This document shows positions 1-5,760 of a DNA stretch of 5,760 bases, piece after piece. Origin of the DNA: an uncultured Phycisphaerales bacterium. GTDB lineage: Bacteria; Planctomycetota; Phycisphaerae; WQYP01. Every line of letters begins with the position of its first letter. Position 1 is the stretch's first letter. Under the pieces are notes generated by a model. The model ran no database searches, was not told the DNA's origin, and saw only the letters and a list, made by a program, of their open reading frames with translations. The stretch spans positions 1 through 5,760 of the forward strand of contig CALCHA010000623.1 of the NCBI GenBank assembly GCA_937901265.1. Direction: 5' to 3'. Both the position numbers and the translations under genes were made by a program.

Positions 1-475
1 GCCTTGATCGCCTTTTCCGTGCTGTAAGGCTGCGCCGTTCCCGCACCCGCAACGCCCCATACAGCGGCAGCGAGAGCCCCAGGTGCAGCGGTGCGGGCAA
101 CCACCCCACGCGCCACAAATCATGCCGCCGCCCCGCCGGATCGAAAAAATGGACGCTCTTGTGAAACGCCACTCGGTCCGAAACCCCCATCCGCCGATAC
201 AAATCCAGCAGGTTCGTGCAGCAGCCCAGCAGCACATGCTGGCAATTGTCCAGCAGCTCGGGCTCCTCCGCCGCCGGTGCGCCCGCCGCCCCCTCCGCCA
301 CACCCTCTTTGTTCTCAAACGAAGAGGCACGCCCCCCCAGCGCAAAGCGCGACTCCAGCAGCGTCACCGCGACCCCCCGATCTGCCAGCGCGGCCGCGGC
401 GGCCATCCCCGCCAGCCCGCCGCCCACCACCAGCACTTCCGGTGGTCTCGTTTCCACAATCACAGCGCCGCTCAC
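1..475 (-). CDS. hpnE: HpnE, hydroxysqualene dehydroxylase (FAD-dependent desaturase-like), N-terminal part only
   Basis: This is the N-terminal 158 codons of a flavoprotein of the amine oxidase/phytoene desaturase superfamily; the rest lies beyond the left edge. HpnE reduces hydroxysqualene to squalene, the last step of the bacterial three-enzyme route. Visible evidence is a dinucleotide-binding fold near residues 14-47: VVGGGLAGM (the GxGxxG loop), an acidic residue ending the second strand in LLESR, and the following GGRASSF that is typical of this superfamily. DNCQHVLLGCC near residues 76-86 matches the DNGQHVLLGCY-type block of HpnE, and LPAPLHL follows later. The start is a GTG whose last two bases overlap the TGA of hpnD (GTGA), with only a weak GGAAG-like ribosome site. 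It is the last visible gene of the hpnC-hpnD-hpnE set. The last dozen residues before the edge are unusually arginine-rich and may reflect a frameshift (see findings). Family assignment is firm; integrity of the gene is not. Confidence 0.9.
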   Translation of the reverse strand, partial: MSGAVIVETRPPEVLVVGGGLAGMAAAAALADRGVAVTLLESRFALGGRASSFENKEGVAEGAAGAPAAEEPELLDNCQHVLLGCCTNLLDLYRRMGVSDRVAFHKSVHFFDPAGRRHDLWRVGWLPAPLHLGLSLPLYGALRVRERRSLTARKRRSR

Positions 476-1410
476 GTCGACTTCCCACGCATCGCACGCC
501 AACCAATCAGCAGCTTCTTGACCTTCCCCAGCCCCACCCGCTCGGTCAGCACACGGGCTGGATCCTCGGCAATTTTCTCCAAAATTCCCCGGTAAATCGC
601 GGTCATCGCCCCCAGCGTCGCCCGCGAATCCGCCCGCACCCGCCCCTCCAGCGCAGCGCTCTTTTCGTAGTACCCGCGGGCTCGTTTAATCTGAAATTCC
701 ATGAACGCCACAAACCCCGCCGAGCTCTCGCCCCGCGCGATCGCCGCCTCGCTCAATCCAAATCGCGCCAGCTCATCCGCCGGCAGATAACAGCGCCCGC
801 GCCCGGCGTCCTCTCGCAGATCCCGCAAAACGTTCGTCAGCTGAAACGCAATCCCCCGGTCCACCGCCAGATCCACCGTTTCCTCCCCGCCCTCAAAGCC
901 CCACACATACAGACTCGCGACCCCCACCACGCTGGCCACCCGATAGCAATACTGGTGCAGATCATCAAAGGTGGCCATCGGCTCGGGCATCAGGTCCTGC
1001 CGCTGCCCCGCGATCATGTCCTCGAACAGCCCCGCCGGCACCTTGTACCGGCCCACCATCGCTGCAAACGCCGGCCACACAATGTGCCCGCGCGGGGCCT
1101 GCCCCGTCTCCCCCGCCGCGATCGCCTCTTTCGTCAGCAGCGCCCACTGCGCCAGGTCCGCCTCGCGCTGCTCAATCGTGCGCCCATTGGCATCATCATC
1201 GGCAATGTCATCCACCAGCCGCATGTACGCATACAGCGCATACATTGCCGACCGTTTGGGCTCTTTGAGCAGCTTCAATCCATAGTAAAAGTTCTTCGCC
1301 TCGCGCCGCGTCAGATCGCGGCAATAGAGCCGCGAACGCTCCAGGAGCGCCGTCGTATCGCCCCCCGAATCACCCCCCGATCGCCACTCTTCCCGCACCG
1401 CTGCCGTCAT
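472..1410 (-). CDS. hpnD: HpnD, presqualene diphosphate synthase
   Basis: A 312-residue member of the squalene/phytoene synthase family. HpnD condenses two farnesyl diphosphates head to head into presqualene diphosphate, using Mg2+ held by two aspartate-rich motifs. Both are visible: DDIAD at residues 67-71 (in YAYMRLVDDIADDD) and D197-L-R-E-D201 in QLTNVLRDLREDAGRGR, followed by the family's CYLPADEL block. The QLTN(V/I)LRD(L/V)xEDxxRGRxYLP form distinguishes HpnD from the neighbouring HpnC, which has NFWQDVxxD. The open frame extends upstream to 1542, but I chose the ATG at 1410 because it overlaps the hpnC stop (ATGA), has a strong GGGAGGGG ribosome site just upstream, and removes a low-complexity stretch that is hpnC read out of frame. 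The gene lies between hpnC and hpnE with 4-base overlaps at both ends, so translational coupling is likely. Length fits the family, slightly long at the N-terminus. Confidence 0.95.
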   Translation of the reverse strand: MTAAVREEWRSGGDSGGDTTALLERSRLYCRDLTRREAKNFYYGLKLLKEPKRSAMYALYAYMRLVDDIADDDANGRTIEQREADLAQWALLTKEAIAAGETGQAPRGHIVWPAFAAMVGRYKVPAGLFEDMIAGQRQDLMPEPMATFDDLHQYCYRVASVVGVASLYVWGFEGGEETVDLAVDRGIAFQLTNVLRDLREDAGRGRCYLPADELARFGLSEAAIARGESSAGFVAFMEFQIKRARGYYEKSAALEGRVRADSRATLGAMTAIYRGILEKIAEDPARVLTERVGLGKVKKLLIGWRAMRGKST

Positions 1411-2363
1411 GCCGCCCCTCCCGAAAGTTTCGCCACCAGGTACCCCGCCAGCGTCCCCGCCACCAGCCGCCCCTTCTGCCACTTGCTCAACCGCGGTCGC
1501 CGCGTCAGCGTGTCGAAATTCTGCCGCCGAATCGCCCCACAAATCGCCCGCCCCCCCTTGCCGAACAGCGCAATCTGCCGCCGATACATCGGCTTGAGCA
1601 GCGGCAACAACTTCGCCCCCTCGGCAAAGAGGCCCTCCGTCCGCTCCACCTCAAACCGCAGCATCTCCCGATACCCGCCGGTCACCTCGCCCCGCCGCAA
1701 CTGCTCCACGGTCACTCCGAACCGCTCCAAATCCTCCGCCGGCAGATAGACGCGGTCGCGCTCCAGGATATCCCGCCGAACATCCTGCCAGAAGTTCACC
1801 AGTTGCAGGGCGGTGCAGGTCTTGTCCGACAACCGCTGCCGCTCCTCGTCCCGATAGCCGCACATGTACAGCACGATCCTTCCCACCGGATCGGCGCTGC
1901 GCGTGCAGTAGTCCACCACCTGCGCGAAGTTCTGGTACCGCGTCACCGTCTGATCCTGCTCGAATGCCCGGATCAGATCGTCGAACGGCTTCATCGGAAT
2001 CTCGTGCCGCCGCACGGTCTCGGCCAGCGCGACAAATACCGCCGTCGTCGCCCGCCCGGCATACATCCCCGCCAACTGCGCCCGAAAATCGCCGAGGTAT
2101 CGCAGCGCCAGTTCCCGATCCACCACCTCGTCGCCCAAATCATCCGCCACCCGGCAGAAGGCATAGACGTTGCAGAAATCCTGCCGCAGATGTTTGGGCA
2201 GCAACGCCGACACGACCGAAAAATTCTCGTAATGGGAGGTCGCGAGTTTGCGCGTATACCCCTCCGCCTCCGCGGCCCCCCCAACCGGCGCAAACGCCGC
2301 CCGCACCGTCTCCGGCAAACCGACGGCCAGCCCCAGCGACCTGGCGTCCCCACCGGCCAACAT
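1407..2363 (-). CDS. hpnC: HpnC, hydroxysqualene synthase
   Basis: A squalene/phytoene synthase family protein of 318 residues from the chosen start. HpnC converts presqualene diphosphate to hydroxysqualene, between HpnD and HpnE. Visible motifs are YENFSVVSALLP at residues 45-56 (the family's ENFPVASxLLP block), the first aspartate motif DDLGD at 74-78, and the second, NFWQDVRRD at 190-198 with D194 and D198, followed by RVYLPAEDL. The NFWQDV form is the HpnC signature. Two starts are possible. The ATG at 2363 has AAGAGG five bases upstream and is preferred on ribosome-site grounds. A GTG at 2396 would add 11 residues and form a GTGA overlap with the stop of the PIN gene, matching the other junctions of this operon, but has only a poor ribosome site. 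The 3' end overlaps hpnD by four bases. Family assignment is firm; the start is open. Confidence 0.94.
   Translation of the reverse strand: MLAGGDARSLGLAVGLPETVRAAFAPVGGAAEAEGYTRKLATSHYENFSVVSALLPKHLRQDFCNVYAFCRVADDLGDEVVDRELALRYLGDFRAQLAGMYAGRATTAVFVALAETVRRHEIPMKPFDDLIRAFEQDQTVTRYQNFAQVVDYCTRSADPVGRIVLYMCGYRDEERQRLSDKTCTALQLVNFWQDVRRDILERDRVYLPAEDLERFGVTVEQLRRGEVTGGYREMLRFEVERTEGLFAEGAKLLPLLKPMYRRQIALFGKGGRAICGAIRRQNFDTLTRRPRLSKWQKGRLVAGTLAGYLVAKLSGGAA
1415..1422 (-). promoter_or_regulatory. Strong ribosome binding site of hpnD
   Basis: On the minus strand GGGAGGGG lies a few bases before the ATG at 1410-1408, inside the 3' end of hpnC. It decides the hpnD start against the longer in-frame ATG at 1542, and it suggests hpnD can recruit ribosomes itself as well as receive them from hpnC. 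Confidence 0.7.
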
Positions 2364-2368
2364 AGGAA

Positions 2369-2374
2369 CCTCTT
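2369..2374 (-). promoter_or_regulatory. Ribosome binding site favouring the inner hpnC start
   Basis: On the minus strand AAGAGG is separated by five bases (TTCCT) from the ATG at 2363-2361. The alternative GTG at 2396-2394 has no comparable purine-rich site, so this element argues for the shorter HpnC. Confidence 0.5.
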
Positions 2375-2392
2375 GTTGTCCAACGGCATGTG

Positions 2393-2821
2393 TCACGGCA
2401 TATTCTTCAGCAAGACGACCCCGGGATAGTCGCGGTGAGTCACGTTGTACAGAGGTTCATCGGCCGTCACCCCGCGACAGCCGCGATGATGCACCAATGC
2501 GACAAATAAAGCATCGTACGCCGACCGGTCATACCGCATCGCAATTTCAAGCCCGTCCGTCAGAAGCGATGCGCACGGAATTATTTCCGCAGGCAGTTTC
2601 TTCAGCCGCCACAACGCCGCCCGCGCCTCTGCGTCAGTGATCTCCCCGCGACGGCGCCGCTTCCATATCACGTTCGTCACTTCAGCGGGAGCAATGTCCA
2701 GCAGCACCAGGAATATTCCGCCTGTCGTTACCGGAGCGATCAGCTCATCCGCTTTCTCGGAGTCGGGCTCAAAGAATAGCCATTTCGCCAGCACGCAACT
2801 GTCAACGGCGATCTCCTTCAC
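2393..2821 (-). CDS. vapC: PIN-domain ribonuclease, VapC-type toxin
   Basis: A 142-residue single-domain PIN protein. VapC toxins are Mg2+-dependent ribonucleases that cut specific RNAs, often tRNA or rRNA, and are held inactive by their partner antitoxin. The four acidic positions of the PIN active site are all visible: D7 in AVDSCVLAKWL, E47 in APAEVTNVIWK, D103 in RSAYDALFVALV, and D121 in GVTADEPLYN, so the enzyme looks catalytically intact. The open frame runs upstream to 2917, but that part is the antitoxin gene read in another frame. The chosen GTG at 2821 overlaps the antitoxin TGA (GTGA) and has GGAGG about 10 bases upstream. Downstream, its TGA sits at the possible GTG start of hpnC. 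Base composition is somewhat lower in GC than the hpn genes (about 58-62% in three 60-base rows I counted), which would fit later arrival, though weakly. The RNA target cannot be read from sequence. Confidence 0.88.
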   Translation of the reverse strand: MKEIAVDSCVLAKWLFFEPDSEKADELIAPVTTGGIFLVLLDIAPAEVTNVIWKRRRRGEITDAEARAALWRLKKLPAEIIPCASLLTDGLEIAMRYDRSAYDALFVALVHHRGCRGVTADEPLYNVTHRDYPGVVLLKNMP

Positions 2822-3039
2822 CGCAGCCGATCCTCCGCGATATCCAGCGTGCTGTCCGGCAGAATCCCCGCGCGCCTGGCAATCGCGTCCCGCAAGGCCC
2901 GCGTCTCCTTGAACCACGTCTCCAGATCCAGCTTTGCCTCCCCCTCAATGCGCAGCGTCACCCGCTGCTCTTCCGCCAGATCCACCGGGCCCAGCGGCTC
3001 AAATTTCCCCTGCCGATACACGGCTTCCACCTGCGTCAT
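2818..3039 (-). CDS. AF2212/DUF104-like antitoxin partner of the PIN toxin
   Basis: A small protein of 73 residues. The opening TQVEAVYRQGKFEPLGPVDL followed by AEEQRVTLRIEG matches the beta-rich AF2212/PG0164 (DUF104) domain, whose usual form is an EAxYENGxLKPLxPVDLPEGxxVxVxI run. Members are commonly encoded just upstream of PIN toxins and regarded as their antitoxins. The C-terminal half (LETWFKETRALRDAIARRAG and onward) is charged and probably helical, as expected for a segment that wraps the toxin; this is inference. There is no recognisable helix-turn-helix or ribbon-helix-helix domain, so autoregulation is not evident. Two ATG codons lie in tandem at 3042 and 3039; the second is six bases from GGAGG and is preferred, while the first is only three bases away. 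It overlaps the toxin start by four bases and is the first gene of the minus-strand group. Confidence 0.82.
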   Translation of the reverse strand: MTQVEAVYRQGKFEPLGPVDLAEEQRVTLRIEGEAKLDLETWFKETRALRDAIARRAGILPDSTLDIAEDRLR

Positions 3040-3043
3040 CATG

Positions 3044-3050
3044 CACCTCC
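3044..3050 (-). promoter_or_regulatory. Strong ribosome binding site of the antitoxin gene
   Basis: GGAGGTG on the minus strand is close to perfect anti-16S complementarity. Its GGAGG core is three bases from the first ATG (3042) and six from the second (3039), which favours the second. A strong site here fits the need for antitoxin in excess of toxin. Confidence 0.65.
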
Positions 3051-3079
3051 GGATACCCCTGTTTCCCCGTCGCCTTCTT

Positions 3080-3088
3080 TGCTAGAAT
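3080..3088 (+). promoter_or_regulatory. Possible extended -10 promoter of ispH
   Basis: TGCTAGAAT fits the extended -10 form TGnTATAAT with one mismatch in the hexamer. No good -35 box is present 16-18 bases upstream, which is normal for extended -10 promoters. It would give a leader of roughly 65 bases before ispH. The hexamer overlaps the proposed minus-strand -10 box almost exactly, so the two promoters would compete. Confidence 0.35.
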
Positions 3089-3113
3089 ACTCTCTCCCCT
3101 TCCGGATTGACAG
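3084..3113 (-). promoter_or_regulatory. Possible promoter of the antitoxin-vapC-hpnCDE group
   Basis: On the minus strand CTGTCA (3113-3108) is a 4/6 match to a -35 box, and TATTCT (3089-3084) is a 4/6 match to a -10 box, separated by 18 bases. Transcription would start near 3077, about 35 bases before the antitoxin. This is a by-eye match in the only relatively A/T-rich patch of the gap; the organism's sigma factor preferences are unknown. Confidence 0.25.
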
Positions 3114-3161
3114 CCCATCGGGCTTCCCGGCAGGGTCCACCGCTTCGGAGCCCTTCCGGCC

Positions 3162-4133
3162 ATGAAAATCCTCCTCGCCAACCCCCGTGGTTTCTGTGCC
3201 GGCGTCAACATGGCCATCGACTGCGTCGACCGCGTCCTCAAGCTCAAGGGTCCCCCCATCTACGTGTACCACGAAATCGTCCACAACAAGCACGTCGTGG
3301 ACCGCTTCATCACCCAGGGCGTCGTCTTCGTGAATTCGATCGATGAAGTCCCCAACGGCGGCACCGTGGTCTATTCGGCGCACGGCGTCTCCCCGGAAAT
3401 CCGCCACAAGTCTTCCGACCGCAGCCTCATCCAGGTCGATGCCACCTGCCCGCTTGTCACCAAGGTCCACTCCGAAGCCATCCGCTTCGCCAAAAAGAAA
3501 TACACCATCATCCTCATCGGTCACGAAGACCACGACGAAGTCATCGGCACCCTCGGCGAAGCCCCCGACTGCATCCGCATCGTTGAATCCCCCGCGGATG
3601 TCGAAGCGCTGCAGATCGGCCCTGACGAAAAAGTCGCCTACCTCACCCAGACCACTCTCTCCATCGACGACGCCAACCGCGTCATCACCGCCCTCCGCAA
3701 AAAATTCCCGCACATCCACACCCCGAAAAAAGAAGACATCTGCTACGCCACCACCAACCGCCAGCAGGCCGTCATGGTTCTTGCGCCCAAATCCGACCTC
3801 GTCCTCGTCGTCGGGTCCAAAAACTCCTCCAACTCCCTTCGCCTTGTTGAAATTGCCGAGAACCGCGGCGTGAAAGGCTATCTCGTCGATGACGTCTCGG
3901 AGATCAACCACGATTGGCTCAAGGGGGTCAACACCCTGCTCCTGACCGCTGGTGCAAGCGCCCCCGAGGACCTTGTCCAGCACATCATCTCCATGCTGCA
4001 GGAACGCTACGATGCCACGGTTGAAGACGCCCATGTCACCGAAGAAGACATGCACTTCGAACTCCCCTACTCGCTCCGCAAGCTCGAAGCCGAACATGAA
4101 CGCGTCCAACTGACCGTCTCCGCCACCCGCTGA
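3162..4133 (+). CDS. ispH: IspH, 4-hydroxy-3-methylbut-2-enyl diphosphate reductase
   Basis: A 323-residue, full-length IspH (LytB). This iron-sulfur enzyme of the cytosol reduces HMBPP to IPP and DMAPP, the last step of the MEP isoprenoid pathway. The three cysteines that hold the cluster are present: C12 in NPRGFCAG, C96 in DATCPLV, and C194 in DICYATTNRQ. Substrate-binding and catalytic positions also match the E. coli enzyme in place and context: H41 in YHEIVHN, H74 in SAHGVS, H124 and E126 in GHEDHDEVIGT, the TQTTLS block, and the GSKNSSNS and TAGASAPE phosphate-binding segments. The start is the ATG giving the canonical MKILLANPRGFCAG opening; a modest GGAG lies 11 bases upstream. The C-terminus carries a charged tail after the core, ending in VQLTVSATR. 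It is divergent from the squalene operon and 17 bases ahead of the transglutaminase-like gene. I see no sign of damage. Confidence 0.98.
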   Translation: MKILLANPRGFCAGVNMAIDCVDRVLKLKGPPIYVYHEIVHNKHVVDRFITQGVVFVNSIDEVPNGGTVVYSAHGVSPEIRHKSSDRSLIQVDATCPLVTKVHSEAIRFAKKKYTIILIGHEDHDEVIGTLGEAPDCIRIVESPADVEALQIGPDEKVAYLTQTTLSIDDANRVITALRKKFPHIHTPKKEDICYATTNRQQAVMVLAPKSDLVLVVGSKNSSNSLRLVEIAENRGVKGYLVDDVSEINHDWLKGVNTLLLTAGASAPEDLVQHIISMLQERYDATVEDAHVTEEDMHFELPYSLRKLEAEHERVQLTVSATR

Positions 4134-4150
4134 ACCTCTTCGGATCGCCC

Positions 4151-5760
4151 ATGTCCCAGCAGTCACCGATGGTCGCCCCCCCCACTCCCGACCTCTTCCC
4201 ACGCTTGCGCACCCTTCTTTACCTCGTCGTCCTCATCGCCGTCGGCGGATTTTCTGTCGCGGAGTCGAGCCCCGCCTTCTTCCTGGCTGCCGTCGCCGCC
4301 GCGTTTGTGGCCTGGCTCGTGGTTGACCGCGCCCATGGGCGTCCCATCCCGCACCTGCTGATCAACATCGTCGTCCTTCTCGCCACCGCCTACTTCTTCT
4401 ACCTCATCCTGTTGGGAGACCCCGAAGAGGCCCTGCTCAACCTGGGCCACTTCATGATTTACATTCTGCTGGCCAAGCTTTTTGAGCGAAAAACTCCCCG
4501 TGACATCACGCAGATCCTCACCCTGGCCCTGCTCGTTCTTGTCACGGCCGCCATCTTCGCCACCTCCGCCGCCTTCGCTGCGCTGGTGGTCATCTTCGCG
4601 CTGGTCAGCTTCTACACCCTGCTGGTCTTTCAACTCCGAACCGCCTCCCAACGCGCCCAGATCGATCGGCTCCTGCCTCATGCCGCCGTTGGCCGGCGGG
4701 CCTACCGCGACCTCCGCCGCATCACCTTTCTGGCCCTCCCACTCCTCGTGATCGTCGCCCTCATCATCTTTCTGGCCACCCCACGCACCAACGGCCAGAC
4801 CCTCCTCTCCTCGCTCGCCCCTCGCGCCAGCATCGAATCCGGCTACACCAACGACGTCCACCTCTACAACAGCGGCCAACTGCTCCTCTCCGACGCTGTC
4901 GTGATGGAAGTCCGCCTCGATCAAGGCGGGGCCAACATCGGCTCCGACGTCTACCAGCCCTACTTCCGTGGACAGAGCTACGACTCGTACAACCCCGTCC
5001 GGCACCAGTGGGTCCGCAGCGACGCCCTGAATGCCGCAAGCAAAACGTACTGGTACCGCGGCATACCGACGCCCCTCTCCGACAACGACACCTCCGCCGA
5101 GCAGGAAATCACCCAGACCTACTCCATGGAAGTCATGCCCGCCGGCGCCCTCTTCACCCTGGATGATCCCCTTCGCTTCGACTCTGAGCAGCTCTCCAGC
5201 ATCTCCTACTGTGCGCTGGACACCTCCCTGACCTCCATGTCCAACCACCGCCTGCCCCTGCGTTACACCGTCGTTTCCCGCGCCATTCCCCGTGTCCTCC
5301 GCGAAGAGCCCACCACCCAAGGCAGCCCTTCCACAACGTCCCGACCAGAGCGCCTCGAGAGCCCCTTGGTCACGCCCGGCTCCCTTGGAACGTACCAGCC
5401 CTTCTTCAACGAACGCACCCCTTCCACCGTCCCGCCGGAAATCACCGCTCTCGCGAAAACCATCGCCCACAACCTGCTCCCCGCCGATGGCTCCCCTCCC
5501 CCCGAAGCCTCCGTAAAACCCATCGCCGACAGCTTTCTCTCCTACCTCCAGACCACCTATCCCTACTCCCTGTCACTCGACGCGGTGAACAAAAACCTCG
5601 ACCCCACGGTGGACTTTCTGCTCAACCGCAAAGCCATCGGCGGCCACTGCGAAGTTTTCGCCTCCGCCATGGTCATGCTCTCCCGGGCTGTCGGTATCAA
5701 CGCCCGCGTCGTCACCGGCTTCCACGGCGGGGACTTCAATAACCTCGGCGGTTTCTACAT
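4151..5760 (+). CDS. DUF3488/transglutaminase-like membrane protein (TgpA-type), C-terminus missing
   Basis: The frame stays open from the ATG at 4151 to the right edge (536 codons). Residues 19-58 and 68-88 form hydrophobic membrane segments, with further ones near 98-110, 119-160 and 190-210, giving about six crossings. Then comes a large, probably extracytoplasmic region with YQPYFRGQSYDSYNPVRHQW near 268-287, the FRGxxYDxYxxxxW element of DUF3488 proteins. A Pro/Ser/Thr-rich linker at about 386-430 precedes a transglutaminase-like fold: FLLNRKAIGGHCEVFASAM with the nucleophile C500, then INARVVTGF at 517-524. The catalytic His and Asp would lie just past the edge. Members are membrane-anchored proteases or transglutaminases of unclear substrate; TgpA of Pseudomonas aeruginosa, essential for viability there, is the reference case. 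They often neighbour MoxR ATPase and DUF58 genes, which are not in view. The ribosome site before 4151 is weak, and the short gap to ispH suggests cotranscription. Confidence 0.88.
   Translation, partial: MSQQSPMVAPPTPDLFPRLRTLLYLVVLIAVGGFSVAESSPAFFLAAVAAAFVAWLVVDRAHGRPIPHLLINIVVLLATAYFFYLILLGDPEEALLNLGHFMIYILLAKLFERKTPRDITQILTLALLVLVTAAIFATSAAFAALVVIFALVSFYTLLVFQLRTASQRAQIDRLLPHAAVGRRAYRDLRRITFLALPLLVIVALIIFLATPRTNGQTLLSSLAPRASIESGYTNDVHLYNSGQLLLSDAVVMEVRLDQGGANIGSDVYQPYFRGQSYDSYNPVRHQWVRSDALNAASKTYWYRGIPTPLSDNDTSAEQEITQTYSMEVMPAGALFTLDDPLRFDSEQLSSISYCALDTSLTSMSNHRLPLRYTVVSRAIPRVLREEPTTQGSPSTTSRPERLESPLVTPGSLGTYQPFFNERTPSTVPPEITALAKTIAHNLLPADGSPPPEASVKPIADSFLSYLQTTYPYSLSLDAVNKNLDPTVDFLLNRKAIGGHCEVFASAMVMLSRAVGINARVVTGFHGGDFNNLGGFY

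Noticed and set aside
1411..1542. 44-residue N-terminal extension of HpnD
   Set aside because: It is the hpnC 3' end read out of frame, is Gly/Ala-rich, and lacks family similarity; the ATG at 1410 has a strong ribosome site and an ATGA overlap.
91..1749. Long plus-strand open frame of 552 codons opposite hpnC, hpnD and hpnE
   Set aside because: Its translation is Pro/Arg/His-rich low complexity and lies antisense to three well-supported enzymes with family motifs; long antisense frames are common at this GC content.
2822..2917. 32-residue N-terminal extension of the PIN toxin
   Set aside because: It overlaps the antitoxin in another frame; PIN domains begin just before the first aspartate, which the GTG at 2821 provides.
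3107..3112. Perfect TTGACA -35 hexamer on the plus strand
   Set aside because: No acceptable -10 box lies 16-19 bases downstream; that stretch reads GGCAGGGTCC-like sequence.
3112..3124. Small inverted repeat AGCCC-ATC-GGGCT upstream of ispH
   Set aside because: A five-base stem with a three-base loop and no following T run is expected by chance at this GC content; not enough for a terminator or operator call.
3097..3159. Nine-base direct repeat CCCTTCCGG at 3097-3105 and 3151-3159
   Set aside because: Two copies of a C/G-rich 9-mer in C-rich DNA are weak evidence for a binding site or duplication.
3039..4202. Minus-strand open frame of 387 codons opposite ispH
   Set aside because: It is Gly/Asp/Val-rich, mirrors the codon pattern of ispH, and has no recognisable motif, while ispH carries every expected active-site residue.
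4163..5470. Minus-strand open frame of 435 codons opposite the transglutaminase-like gene
   Set aside because: It is Gly/Glu/Asp-rich low complexity antisense to a plus-strand frame that has membrane segments and a transglutaminase cysteine motif and stays open for 536 codons.

Overview
This window is a GC-rich bacterial chromosome segment built around isoprenoid metabolism. It holds two divergent gene groups that face away from a 119-base gap (3043-3161). The minus-strand group reads, in transcription order: a small AF2212/DUF104-like antitoxin, a VapC-type PIN-domain toxin, hpnC, hpnD and the first part of hpnE, which leaves through the left edge. The plus-strand group is ispH followed 17 bases later by a multi-pass membrane protein of the DUF3488/transglutaminase (TgpA-like) class, which leaves through the right edge.

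The metabolic logic is clear. IspH performs the last step of the MEP pathway and makes IPP and DMAPP. These are condensed elsewhere to farnesyl diphosphate. HpnD joins two farnesyl diphosphates to presqualene diphosphate, HpnC turns that into hydroxysqualene, and HpnE reduces it to squalene, the precursor of hopanoids or, in some lineages, C30 carotenoids. Supply and use of isoprenoid units are therefore encoded back to back. All four minus-strand gene junctions show or allow 4-base stop/start overlaps (GTGA or ATGA). This suggests one translationally coupled transcript, with the toxin-antitoxin pair as its first two cistrons.

The organism is not identified by any rRNA or marker gene here. 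The hpnCDE route (rather than a eukaryotic-type squalene synthase), the MEP pathway, high GC and the strong C preference on the plus strand fit several phyla. I lean weakly towards Planctomycetota (Phycisphaerae-like), as an impression and not a demonstration. The plus strand is C-rich in both gene groups whatever the coding direction, so the minus strand may be the leading strand.

There is no gene-free stretch over 300 bases, and I saw no RNA gene, CRISPR array, insertion sequence or attachment site. I do not see a wholly new system. The points most worth checking are the toxin-antitoxin pair fused onto the head of the squalene operon, the shared divergent promoter region, and a possible single-base frameshift in hpnE at the left edge.
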